Both the position numbers and the translations under genes were made by a program. The notes under the pieces are model-generated. The model worked only from the letters and a program-made list of their open reading frames with translations. It was not told the origin of the DNA and ran no database searches. A DNA stretch of 64,000 nucleotides from NCBI GenBank assembly GCA_020744425.1, contig JAGMUV010000013.1, positions 744,001-808,000 of the forward strand, read 5' to 3'. This document shows, piece by piece, positions 34,453-45,314 of the stretch. The stretch's first letter is position 1; each line of letters opens with the position of its first letter. The stretch is from Dactylonectria macrodidyma. Lineage: Eukaryota > Ascomycota > Sordariomycetes > Hypocreales > Nectriaceae.

Positions 34453-36047
34453 AAGGTTCAGGGGAAGAACAGCGCGCCAAGCACTATTGAAGGACGCTAG
34501 ATTTAGTGAGAATTATACTAGTCAGTAGAAATAGAAGAGCACGGGAGAGATATAGGAGAGATTCGTAGTGGTAATCATAAAAGGACCAGGTTCTACTGTA
34601 AACTTAATATACAGGTACAGTACCGCAATATCGCTGAGTCATCCAGAATGAACGGAAGTTATTCCCCCCCGGAGGACTAACCTCATTAGGGCCAGCTGCG
34701 CGAGGCTATCTAAGTTTATTGTTCGCGTCTCCTAGAAGCCCCATATTCTTCTTCGTCCGCTGATCGGTCTCGCCTCGCTGGACTCGGTGTGACAGGCCTG
34801 CTTGACAGCCAATTTCTCCAAGTGTTCGGCATCCTATTCTCAGCAGCCAAAGCTTCGTCAGCTAACCTGACTCCGTTTGGTGTTAGTATTGCCAGGTTTG
34901 GCTGCAAATTTGGCCAGTTAGTACATTATCCAGTCTAGTTTGCATCAAGTCTCCTCATATCTATGGAGAACTAAATGGCCGCCCGTACTGCCTGTAGACT
35001 AGATACCCATTTTGAGATCTGATGTCGCCTTTCCTCCTAAAAAGAATAGGAGGTTTCCATCTTTGCCCGGCCGATCCTTCGCGTGCCTTTCTGCTATGCA
35101 TCCTAATCCGTGCATCGGAGTAGAAAATGCTGTATCGTTTCTACTATTTGTCCACAGTCGTACATATCCGATGCTGCTGCTCCGACCCGTTGCAGTAGCT
35201 GTTGATCCTAACCATTCCTGTGCGCAGCTGTGAGAGCATGCCTGATTCGGATCTCGTCAGTCCGTCGTATAGTAAGTGTGTGTTTGTGCCTGGTAACGCT
35301 TTATCGATTCGCTTCGAATAGTTTCCGACCCTACCGGGCAGAGTCTTCTGCCATTGCTACTATGCGATCACCAGTCTCGTCCACGCGGAAGGAGCTTGAT
35401 ATGCTGCTTTCTTCGGTCTGTATGCTCCTCATGACTGTGATGAGGAAGAGACTATGTCAATAGAATGTTTAAACACAGTTTCTACTTTCATAAAAAAAAA
35501 TCCGTGAATATGAATATGAATTTCTGTAGCTTTGCATGCGACAAGCAAATTGAACTCCGTACCTTGGGAATCCATTCCACCCGCCTTTCGGTGTGTTTCG
35601 TGTAGTATTCAGTCATCTCAACTTGCCTCAGCAGGGCGGCAAATCTCTCCGAGGATGACATCAGTCCCCGCAAAAAGTATAAAATGACTATCGTTCTAGA
35701 TTGATAGCCTCTGTCGCGATATGCCGAAGTAGCATGGCAGACTCCGAGGAGACTAATATGGCCGAGTGGGTGATTGCGGCTCCACCCCCTCTCCCCATCA
35801 CCCACCACCCCCTCCCCCCACTGCCCTCCACTTACCGGCGGGCATGCCAATCAGCAACAACATACCGAAATATGCCGAACCAGGTAGGGTATAAGATGAG
35901 CTGAGAAGGGATTCTTGATTAAACTGGAGTGGGTTGCCAAAAATAAAATTACACTTATTCCGCTGAACAAACGGTGGCTGACTTGAATAGAAAATCACCA
36001 CTTCCTCAACTCTACAACCACCATACGATCACTTAAACTTCATCAAC
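34453..36047. other. Intergenic, relatively A/T-rich
   Basis: About 1.6 kb lies between divergent genes. I found no gene. A purine-rich/A-rich run lies at about 35493-35500 and a C-rich block at 35780-35830. The last 40 bases before 36048 (caactctacaaccaccatac) look like the leader of the cupin gene. Confidence 0.5.
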
Positions 36048-36599
36048 ATGTCGGGTCAACAAATTCCTGCCCCAAAACGGTTCATCACCGACCACAATAC
36101 AGAAGGAAAAGCCATCTTCAGCACCGCCATCGCCGAGGAACTACCCGAGCAGATCATTGGCGCCGGCCATAAGTTCTTCCTCGGCTACACAACCAGCGAG
36201 ACGCCCGTGGACCTCTCAGACTCCAAAGACGTCGACGCATACAAGGCTTACACAGCGGATCCGCCGGGCATCGTGATCCCCGGCGGCACGGTGCTGCGGT
36301 ACGTCGACATGATGCCGGGCTCCGTGTCGCCGATGCACCGCACCGTTAGCCTCGACTACGGCGTCGTGCTCGAGGGCAGCGTGATCCTGCGGCTCGACTC
36401 GGGTGAGGGCCGGCTGATGAAGCGAGGCGATGTGGCCGTTCAGCGTGGAACGATGCATGCGTGGGAGAATGCGAGCAAGACGGAGTGGGCGAGGATGATG
36501 TACGTGTTGCAGGACAGTCTACCTATCACCGTGGGTGGGGAGAAGCTGGGCGAGGATTATGGTGTGGGTATGGAAGAAGTTCGACCGTCGGGCAACTAG
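36048..36599 (+). CDS. Cupin-domain protein
   Basis: This is a single exon of 183 residues and a single-domain cupin (double-stranded beta-helix). The core runs from about residue 75 to 150: GIVIPGGTVLRYVDMMPGSV, SPMHRTVSLDYGVVLEGSVI (motif 1, G-X-H-like region with one His in MHRT and an acidic position after), then RGDVAVQRGTMHAWENASKT (motif 2 with PGT-H-type RGTMHAW). Small cupins of this type occur widely in fungi, often as uncharacterised or secondary-metabolism accessory proteins. Metal binding is plausible from the two His residues, but the reaction is unknown. No signal peptide. It stands alone between two long intergenic stretches. Confidence 0.88.
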   Translation: MSGQQIPAPKRFITDHNTEGKAIFSTAIAEELPEQIIGAGHKFFLGYTTSETPVDLSDSKDVDAYKAYTADPPGIVIPGGTVLRYVDMMPGSVSPMHRTVSLDYGVVLEGSVILRLDSGEGRLMKRGDVAVQRGTMHAWENASKTEWARMMYVLQDSLPITVGGEKLGEDYGVGMEEVRPSGN

Positions 36600-39213
36600 A
36601 GCTCTGTCATCATTATATGAAGTAGCTGGTCGACATTATCACTCGAGCATCAAGAAGTAATTACAAGGATGAAACAGCGACGTGTCTTTGATCCCATACA
36701 CTTCAAAGCAACTTGTTTGTAAGAAAAGAGACTCAACTCTGGAACTTATCATAAGTGACGGGATTGTATCAAAACTCGGCTCTACTTGAGAAACTCTTTG
36801 ACTTTTGGAGTTTGAAAGCACACTAATTGACTAGCTATTCGCTCCTTCAAAGGCGAGTTGCTGCCAGAATGGCGAAAACTACAGTTTTGAAAGCACACTG
36901 CAGTTACGGATGCAACCCAGCCACCTCGCCTCGCCCTATTCTCTTGTTTCCAAGGCAGCATGGATCACTCCATGTTCATTCTTTGTTTCTACTCTCAGCT
37001 AATCCAATATTGCGTCTCTGTTCGTACGCTCACTCCTGCTACTTCAATTATGGCGTCACTCTCAGGGAAGTTTACTCAGAAGATCAAACAGAAATGGCGA
37101 CAACATGCTATGGGGGTTTCCGCTCCAGCTGGATTGGATTTCAGGGGTTTGAAAATTGCTTCTTTTGGCAGTAATGTTGTGAAGACAGGATAATTTTTTA
37201 CCAACATAACTCTCAACCTGCGGCAACCACCAATCTGCACACTTTTCCAATTTACCCATGTAATTGCTTGCCTGTAGACTCGCGACTAATCTCGCGCGCG
37301 GCAAATTAGCAAGCCATTATAAATGACGCTGTTTGGCTTTAAATTCATCATCTCCTTCGATAATTGAGACGGTTTGTCAAGGTGTCCACTTGGAATCCTT
37401 CACATAGTATGTTTAGCTTGAGGCGTTGGTGGTCGGATTCAATCTTGTGTTGCCAAAGCTAGGCCTTCTCTCCGGTGATGTCACAAGGCGGTGAGAGGAA
37501 TCGGGGCCTTGGAAGAAATACCATTGATCATGTCGCGCTAGTTGGGCTGGGCTCTCTTCCGAATTCTTGATGATTCTAGGCTCTTGACTCTCCCGAAAAA
37601 TGAAAGCGCAGGCGTGGCGAAGCAGATCGGTCTGATAAGGAGTTCTAGACAAATTGCACGTGCGAGCTCACAGAGGGAATGGCGGAAATAAGCTGCAGAG
37701 GTTTTGGCTCAGCTCATATCTGGATAAGCATTGACGATGATGATGTCGTGATTTTGTAAGCCCAGAGAGTGGAGATGTGTGGGGTGAGTTGTGCATGGGA
37801 ATTGTGTGGAGCGGGTTCCGGGAGTGGTGTGGAGTGAGGCTGGATCGTATTTTACCCGCATTGAAGATTTCGCAATTTGGCAGGTGATGGGTGAGGTTTG
37901 TTCGGTGTAAGAGGGACCGAGAATGAAGAGGCCGAGAAAGGATCAATAGATCAATGGATAAATGGCTGAGAAGTGGATGAGAAGTGAAGACCTAAGCAAG
38001 ACTTGGCGGGGTGTGATTGGATTGGAAGAACGGGTTGAGATTGACTCAGTGATGGAGACGGACTAAAATGGCATAGGAAACCTGATGCCATTGACCACCA
38101 TGACTTAGCTGGGCAAACTGGGTACACTTTTGATGTCACCCACGTGAATCCTTAACCTGCGTCTCGGGAGCTGACGGGGGTAAGCCTCACTTGAAGGTGA
38201 CAAACCACGCTTGATCAAGACAAGTCTCACTCGATTCATGTCAGTTCTGTCAGTTCAAAAGTGTCAACGGCCACCTCAGCAGGCTGAAGTGGGGTAGAGC
38301 TAGAAACAGGGGACCAATGACATAGATGGGAGCTCGCCTCCGTTGTCAAGGGCACGAGGCTCTCGCGTGATTGGCGCGAACAAGCGAAAGCCACGATGTG
38401 AGGCAATCGAACCCGTCCAATCGCACCAGGGTCTTGATCTCGCGAACCCAGCATTTGGGGGCTGGGTCGGACGCTGGGGCGGGAAGCTAAGGCAGAGACT
38501 TGCATGTGTAGGCGGCCGACTGAGCAGGAAGGCGGAGCCCCCAGCCAAAGAAATACAGGAGAAATGGAGATTGCCGGCTGACCGATAGCGGCAAAACGAT
38601 GAAGCGTGTCAAGGGGAGGAGAGTCAGGACACCCAAAGGACCCGAGAATTGGGGATGGGGACCAGGCACACACAGGCACACGAGATACTTGGAAAGCGAA
38701 TCAGAAACGTGCAAGTCGCCGTGAGCTGATGTCACAGTAGATGGTTGAGGCTCGGTTAGACGCCCTGCAGCATATCGAGCATGTCTTTTTGGGGTCTGCA
38801 TCTCTGTGTCACACAAACGACACGTTTATCAAGTGTCTAGGTACGGATTATCGCCCGCACAGTCGGGTGGAGGTCGGGTGGACCCCAGTCACGTGTGAGC
38901 GGCCAAACTTGCCAATCCTTCGGTCCACCTTTCCGACCCTTCGCCTCCACTGACTCTGACCCCAACTCTTATTCTTTCCGCATGCGAGTTCGCGGGCCGT
39001 TTCCAACGCTTGACCCTTCCCGTACGAGGAAGGCCAGACGCCTCAAATCTAGCTCGGGGGCCAGGAACGAGAAAATAGAAACAGAAACCTTGTCGAGTCG
39101 ATACACACAAGGCATGTGTTTTTTTCCCCCCTTCTCCTAGGGTCCCCACGGATGGGACGCTCCGTGATGGCTCGCTCGGCCGGGTCCCACGGGGCGGTCG
39201 GAGGCATCTTTCG

Positions 39214-39224
39214 TATAATATAAA
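39214..39224 (+). promoter_or_regulatory. TATA-like element of bZIP gene
   Basis: TATAATATAAA stands out in otherwise G/C-rich DNA 305 bases before the bZIP start. It is followed by long pyrimidine-rich stretches (tctcttttcctcttctttct). This implies a leader of roughly 270 bases. Confidence 0.5.
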
Positions 39225-39376
39225 TTTCCCCCCCCTTCGCCTCCTAACTCCCCCGCCGCCACCTGTCGTCGTGTCTCGGCCTGATCCGTTAGTTTCTCGA
39301 TCAGTCTCTCAAATCCCGATTCTCTTTTCCTCTTCTTTCTTCCTCGAGATCTCTCCTTTCTTTTCCTTGGTTGGAC

Positions 39377-39391
39377 ATGGGATTTCATTAG
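39377..39391 (+). promoter_or_regulatory. Four-codon upstream ORF in bZIP leader
   Basis: ATG GGA TTT CAT TAG lies 137 bases before the main start, downstream of the likely TATA element. It is therefore probably in the mRNA. Very short uORFs before regulators can modulate reinitiation; function here is inferred. Confidence 0.4.
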
Positions 39392-39528
39392 TGCCCGTTC
39401 CTAGAACCCCCATCCTCGAGAGAGCTTACTCCGCACGAACCCTTACCCAGTGCTTAGCCTCAGAAAGACCCCAGTCTCGAAAGAACCCCAGGTTTGAGAG
39501 GATCAAAAAGGCACATCGAGTAGTAGCC

Positions 39529-40795
39529 ATGGAGTACCAATACGACAGCCCGGGCCCTCAGCCCTATCACCAGTTCATGCCTATGCCATCTATGTCGCCG
39601 CCGCGCTCTGTATCCGATGACTACAGTCCGTCGTCACCTGTGAGTTACTCGCCTCCAACCAACGCGCCCCCCCACTATCAAAAACCCATCTCCAACAACA
39701 CCCCTGGCCCTTACGCTCTGCCAAAAACGCAACCTCCTGCGTCTTAGTGCCCGCCTCTACATCCGCTCTGGCCTGATCGCGAGAACCAAACCCTTTCAGC
39801 TTCTTTATTGCTCTTTTGCTGACGCGGCTCGTTCTGCTTCTGTTGTAAACAGGATGCCCTTAAAACCCTTCCCCATTTTCCAAGCTACAGCAGCCATCCC
39901 GCGTATAGCTACGGCCAAGCTTATCCCATGCCTCCCAGCGGACCCTCATCTCCTCACCAGTCGCATCACAGCAGCTACCGCCACTACAACCTCAGCAACC
40001 TAGCAATGCCCTATACGCCTGACAGCATCACCAGCGAGGAAAACGACAGCCTGTCTCCTACTCAGTCCCGACGAAAAGCCCAAAACCGCGCCGCGTACGT
40101 CTTTCCCTCCAATGCCTGGACCGTTTTGCTCGCCTCTGTGTTTTTGCTGCCTCCAATTTGCCTGCCTGCCCGGACGTGGAATAGCCTTGCTTGATTTTTG
40201 ACCCATCTAGCCCCGATATCCAGTTGACAGCGACTTACATCATATTTCCATCGTGCTAACATTCCTGGTCCGTAGTCAACAAGCATTCCGCAAGCGCAAG
40301 GAGCAACATGTCAAGGACCTCGAGGCCAAACTCGCGGATATGGAAGCCGCCCAGCAACAATTCTCGGTTGAGAACGAGCGTCTCAAGAAGGACATCCTGA
40401 GGGCGTCAACCGAGAACAAGATTCTGCGCGCCACATCGGCCCACGCAGATAGCCGGCATCACAGGCACTCAGCCTCGTTCGACGAGCAGCAGCAGCAACC
40501 ACGCTTCCATCAGGCCGACTTCTACGCCAACATGCCCCAAGACGGCTCGAGCAGGTCCTTCTCGCACCGCGTCCTCACAGCCAAAAACGGCGACCGCCTG
40601 CTCGCCGCCGGCGCAACCTGGGACCTCATCATCGGCCACCGGCTCGTTAAGAAGGGCCTGGTCAACATTGGCGACGTGAGCGAGCGCCTCGTCCACCACA
40701 CATACTGCGACGGACACGGGCCCGTCTACTCGGAGCGCTCCATCATCGCCGCCATCGAGGAGAGCATCATTAGTAAAACCGACAACCTGCTGTGA
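39529..40795 (+). CDS. bZIP transcription factor, PAP1/YAP-like
   Basis: Three exons (39529-39639, 39853-40094, 40276-40795) give 290 residues. The N-terminal 95 residues are Pro/Ser/Tyr/His-rich. The basic region and zipper are split by an intron in the middle of the DNA-contact helix: SRRKAQNRAA joins QQAFRKRKEQHVKDLEAKLA. The NRAAQQAFRKRK sequence is the PAP1/YAP (AP-1-like) signature. The leucine/coiled stretch runs to about residue 165 (FSVENERLKKDILRASTENK). The C-terminal domain (TWDLIIGHRLVKKGLVNIGD, then YSERSIIAAIEESII) is shared by a subset of filamentous fungal bZIPs. No Cys-rich redox domain is visible, so it is not a classical Yap1. Intron 1 (213 nt) uses GTGAGT; the frame without it ends in a stop. 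Confidence 0.93.
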
Positions 40796-41076
40796 AACAC
40801 AGTGAGTTGATGCGTGATTTTGACCATTTTTTTCAGCAAGGCGCACTCGGAGCTAGATGTCACCATAAGGACAACCCCGGATTGTATAGCTTCCTTTTTC
40901 CAGCGATTTTTCTTTTCACGAAACAAATTATTTTTGATCAAGTTAATGTATATTTGTCTGTTGTTAATGTTGATCTTTGGACTGGTTTATGAACGCAGAG
41001 GGATGGGTTCTGCCGAGACTGAGTATATGTACATGATTGTCAACTTAGATGAAATACGACCCCCAATACTGTGCCA

Positions 41077-42226
41077 CTACTCCTTTGCTATGATCTTCCA
41101 CTCTTCGGAAAAACTAGCCTCGAAATCTAATCGGGTCTTTTTAGGTTGCCACCCAATCTCGCGAGACAGATCGGCTCGCGTTCGCGACCTCGAGGCGAAC
41201 CCTAGCTCGACGACTGTGGGTGGGAGCCCCATCCCGAGCTTATCCGTCGCCTCGTCAAGCGAAACCTCGCGTACCTCGTTCGACTTAAGATGTGCCAACG
41301 CGTGGCCCTCTTCAGCAATGCGCTCCGAAACTTCGCGCCACGAGTGGTGTCCTGTCTCGTTAAAGTACACGCCCTGTTTGTTCGACGGCAAGACGTCCCC
41401 GGCGAGGAGCCGCGCGAGAATCAACTCGTACAGTTCGACTAGGTCGCTGATGTGGACGTGATCCCACTCAGCGGCGCCAGAGCCGATGACGGAGGCGAAG
41501 CCGTCGCGGCGCGCCATGCGGATGAAGGCGTCAATTTGGATGGACGTTTGGTTGAACAGTCCGCTTCCTAGGCCGTAGATGGTGGGCGACATGAGCATAT
41601 ATGTTTTGACGTTTGCCGCCTCGCCCTTTTCAAAGACGACAAGGTCGGTAGTGCGCTGTCGGTACGGTTCTAGATCCTCGCGGCGGCGGATGTAAGCATA
41701 AAGATCCTCCTTGTCCGAAAATACGCGTGTCTCAGTAAAGCCGCCCGAGATTGGGAGGTCGCCAAGACTAGAGGTGCCGGCAGTCTACACGAGTCAGTTT
41801 CTGCATATATAGTGGTGATGGACGCGAGCCTACATGTATCAGATGAGTCTCTCTTCCCGTGTCCCTCTTCCGATCCGCCAAACCAAGGATCAAAGCCTCA
41901 GCGGCTCCTGAATGGAATGCACTGGCGGTGTTGATCACAATGTCATGCTTGCTCGCGACTTCCCTAATAAAAGCGGTGTCATCGAGACCGTCAAATACAA
42001 TAGCATGGACGCCCTTTGTCGTGAGCAAATCTGCTTGCTCTTTTTTACGGACTAGCGCTGATAGTTGGCTGCCCTTGATGTTGGGGTTTGTGGACTGGAG
42101 CAGGGTTGTGAGGACTGAGCCGCCGCTAGGACGTGTAAGTGAAATTGCCGGCATAGACGGTGTTCTCGGGGGGGTTACTTGCATATACCCAGTAGCGCCG
42201 GTGATGAGAATCTTGGCAGCGGGCAT
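41077..42226 (-). CDS. NAD(P)-dependent epimerase/dehydratase (extended SDR-like)
   Basis: Three exons (42226-42183, 42125-41834, 41784-41077) give 347 residues. The N-terminal Rossmann motif is restored only by splicing with a GC donor: ITGATGY plus IGGSVLTTLLQ across the intron 42182-42126 (GCAAGT...CTAG). This gives G-A-T-G-Y-I-G, the family GxxGxxG. Further marks are VFDGLDDTAFIREVASKHDI, VINTASAFHSGAAEALILGL, TAGTSSLGDL and MSPTIYGLGSG. The set fits fungal NAD(P)-binding proteins of the epimerase/NmrA-like group. Substrate is unknown. A second in-frame ATG exists 24 bases upstream (MIKIAAKIM), but the later one leaves the usual short lead before the Rossmann fold. It is divergent from a Zn2Cys6 regulator 504 bases away, a common enzyme-regulator pairing. 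Confidence 0.88.
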
Positions 42227-42730
42227 GATTTTGGCTGCAATTTTTATCAACGGCTTGTAAGAGATGGTGAGTGGTGGGTTGATGGCTTCGGCCCTTGGAT
42301 GGCGGGAACTTGTGGTGAGCTGGGTTGAATAAGAAAGCCGGCTTGATGCGGATGCTCTGGGCTTTTAATATTGATGAGGAATGGCATTGATCCATATCTA
42401 GTTTTTCATTGACAAACGTACACATTAACGGCATTCTGCTTGGAAATCAATATGTGCTTGATGTTGAGCTGCCTCACATCTGTTGCAAGGATGTTGGATT
42501 ACTAACTTGACCGATAACGTTACCACCTTTAGCATGGCTCCCGTTCGCCGAAGTTAGGCCGCCCAGACCGACCTCTCCACACTTGTCTCATCTCACTCGC
42601 GCTGCATGATTGGACTTTTTCCGAACCAACCCCTTCGCCACGCGCTCGTGTCTCTCTTTGTACCTACATATGCAGGAAGCGCTTATTCCTTCGCTCCCTT
42701 TGTGTGACCCGAATCCCCCTCCCAAAAAAG
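42227..42730. promoter_or_regulatory. Divergent promoter, epimerase and Zn2Cys6 factor
   Basis: These 504 bases separate two divergent start codons. I see no unambiguous TATA box or CGG-type palindrome. The right end has C-rich tracts (tgacccgaatccccctccca) typical of leaders. Confidence 0.4.
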
Positions 42731-44537
42731 ATGCCAAAGCCCGTCTCGGCCGAGAAGACCCTGGCGCAGAAACCCTGCTCCAACTGCCGCAGTGAGTCGC
42801 TCGCTCCCCGCACCGCCAATTAACCTGTTGGTGGCTTGGTTTTTTCGACAAGGGGCAAGACTAAACGATGCCTACGTGCGCCACCAGATCGCAAGATCGC
42901 CTGTGATAGGACCTTACCTTCTTGTACGACGTGTGCCAAGCGGAAGAAGGTGTGCTCGGGATATGCGGTCAATCTCTCTTGGCCGCGGGCCGGTGACACG
43001 CGCAGGGCTTCCGTGGCCAACGTAACGAGATTCACGAGTACCGGACGCGTCGCCTTTCTCAACACATCCACGTGGGATGTAAGTCTGTATCTGAATGTCA
43101 CAGACACAGGTCCGTTGTCCGTGTCCACCAGACTCAGAACTCGTTGCTGATAGGACGACCAACAGCGACCCGTCTTGACCTGTTACGCACCCCGAGTCCA
43201 AGGCCCAGTTTACGCACGCCTCGTTTAGCCACTCGAGTCCCTCCTGCTGGTGAGTCTCAAAATGTTTGCTGTTTATTCTAGTTCAACCTAAGAAGCATCA
43301 AACTAGATTACCCTTCTGCCGGGAAATTGGCCGCGTCTCAAGGTGACCACCGCCAAGATATCTGCAGCCTCCTCTATCGCATGTCGCTGATCGACGAAAC
43401 CTCGCCATCTCTCGCCGTCCGCCACTCACTGAACGCCCTCACTTATCTCCACATGAAAGATCTCCCTTCGTCCATCCAATATCGCATGCTGGCAATTTCG
43501 GCTCTGCGACGGACCATCAGCCAGGCGCTGGACGTAAGCACGAGGCCTCAAGCCGTTGCGGCAAGCATGTTGCTGAGCATTTACGAGGTCAGGCACTGGA
43601 AACTGCTGTGGGCTCTAGTTCTAACGAAAAGTAATAGGTTGCTGACCGCTCTGGCACGATAAGAGATTGGTCCACGTACTTTGACGGGTGCGTCATGATT
43701 TTTGCAGCTGGGCAACAAGCGCCGCTCAAACACATTGGCGATGCTTCGACGCTTTTAGGCTGGGTCCTGTACTACAACGTCTTCTACAAATTTGGCATCG
43801 CTCACTGGCCGCGTCGTACAAAACAGCAAGAAGTGATTGCGAATCGCCAAAACCTCATATCCCAGGTCGCATCCCATCCTCATCGACAAATTGTGTGCTT
43901 GGTCCCAGTCACATCTTGCGCTCGATTGCTGATTCTTGTTCAGATACAAAATACTCTCGGCTGCTCGCTCGAAATCTTAAGCCTCCTGAGCCAAGCTGTC
44001 GAGTTGTTTCGCCGCCGGAAAGGCTGGGGGCCTCCGTCCATAGAGCTTCAACTGGCTATCGATGAGCTTCAGCTTCAGCTAGAAACCGTCCACCAGCGGC
44101 TCTACAACGGCAAGGATATCGAAGTTAAGCATGAAACCGGGAGTAACAATCACTACACCCCGGTATCGAGGCTATTCCAGCTCGCGGTTCTCATCTACTT
44201 AGACCGCGTCGTGCGCGCATCCCCGATTTCGTCTCCGGTGTCTCAAGCCGCGGCCCACGAAGCATTTGATATCCTGCAAGACGTCCGAGTCTGCGAACGG
44301 CCATTTCCCATGTTCATGCTATCGCTCCAGGCCGAAGAGGAATGCGACAGGCTTCTGGTGCTCGACGCCCTCCGGAATTCCAAGAGCAAAAGAGCCTTGG
44401 GCGACTCAAAGATGGCGGAGCAGATGATACAGAGGATTTGGTCGCAGCAGGATTTACACGGAGAGGAAGGAGTTGACGCACCCTTAGTTATCAATGCGGT
44501 GTTTGGTACTTACCCAACACCTCCGTGTTTAGCATGA
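42731..44537 (+). CDS. Zn2Cys6 transcription factor
   Basis: Exon 1 (42731-42791) encodes MPKPVSAEKTLAQKPCSNCR. A 96-nt intron (42792-42887, donor GTGAGT, branch ACTAAAC) then joins to RKIACDRTLPSCTTCAKRKK, completing C-X2-C-X6-C-X6-C-X2-C-X6-C. The zinc cluster is thus split between Cys2 and Cys3. Exon 2 ends at 43078 (TSTWD, donor GTAAGT). The next junctions (43079 to about 43330) are unclear. The regulatory domain follows (ICSLLYRMSLIDETSPSLAV, MLLSIYE, then VADRSGTIRDWSTYFDGC after an intron at about 43589-43638). NTLGCSLEILSLLSQAVELF follows an in-frame stretch that may be an intron. The end is uncertain but a frame stays open to 44537. It probably regulates the divergent epimerase. I cannot rule out damage in the 43.1-43.3 kb part. 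Confidence 0.75.
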
Positions 44538-45314
44538 CCAAGGGAATGACCAAGGGAATGCCGCCAGTGTTCAGGTTGACATCTCGGCATTCCCACCTAT
44601 TGAGGACTGGTGTACTAGAATACGAAAAGACACCCGAATTCATCCTCCGACCATTCTCTTCACTCCAGACTCCACTACCAGTTTCTCCCGCGTGTTCTCG
44701 CAAGCTAGGCGCTTGCGGGATCGCGTGGCGGGGCAACACGGCATTTCGCTTTGACCATGCGGAGCAACCGGTATTTGTCAACGGGCAATGCATCAGTGAC
44801 ATGACCGCTTAAGTCTTCTGACTCATGCCTCACTCCGTTGTTCTCGTGGATAGTTGCGGACTGCCTTTGATAGGATATTCCGCCGGCGCAAGGAGCTAAA
44901 TAATGTAACGTTAATTAAGGTAGATTTTAGACTCAGTCGCTACTGCGAGGTGAGGTGCTTCGGAAGCGCTAAGATTGCAGTGTTTCACCTTCTGAAAATA
45001 TAACCCAATGAGCGCACTTGGACTTGACAAATGAAGGACCGTAAATCTAGCCCTTACATCGTACGCTACTGCAGACACCAAACGCCACGATCCCTTCAAA
45101 GCCAAATGCCTTATGTCGGCGGTCCCTTTTTGTGGTACATGTCATGGGACTAATCCAATCGGCCCTTTTGTATATGCACTTGTTCTGCTAGTTTTGTTCG
45201 TTGCTCCTCCGTTCCATTCTTCGCCGAGACTACGTGTTGCAAAGAGTGTGACGTTTCTTCAAGCACGCATGTACACTTTGGTTAACACGTACTTGTTGTC
45301 AATAAATTTCAGTT
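44538..45314. other. Convergent intergenic region
   Basis: These 777 bases lie between the Zn2Cys6 gene and the proline dehydrogenase 3' end. No coding frame of note; A/T-rich part at about 44890-44930. Confidence 0.5.

Larger units (their letters stand above)
36600..39528. other. Long intergenic region upstream of bZIP gene
   Basis: About 2.9 kb has no supportable gene. A 47-codon frame at 37050-37193 (starting MASLSGKFTQKIKQKWRQ) is basic and amphipathic but isolated. The last 300 bases hold a TATA-like element and a long C/T-rich leader for the bZIP gene. Long regulatory regions are common before fungal stress regulators. Confidence 0.5.

Noticed and set aside
37050..37193. 47-residue basic amphipathic peptide frame
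   Set aside because: Isolated short frame without promoter, splice partner or known relatives; chance cannot be excluded.
39640..39852. Coding reading through bZIP intron 1 (SYSPPTNAPPHYQKP)
   Set aside because: The frame ends in a stop with no usable later donor in phase, whereas the GTGAGT donor at 39640 keeps frame with exon 2.
42836..42890. Zinc-cluster-like RGKTKRC reading before exon 2 of the Zn2Cys6 gene
   Set aside because: It lies inside the intron; using the later acceptor gives the proper C-X2-C-X6-C spacing and an ACTAAAC branch point explains the intron sequence.
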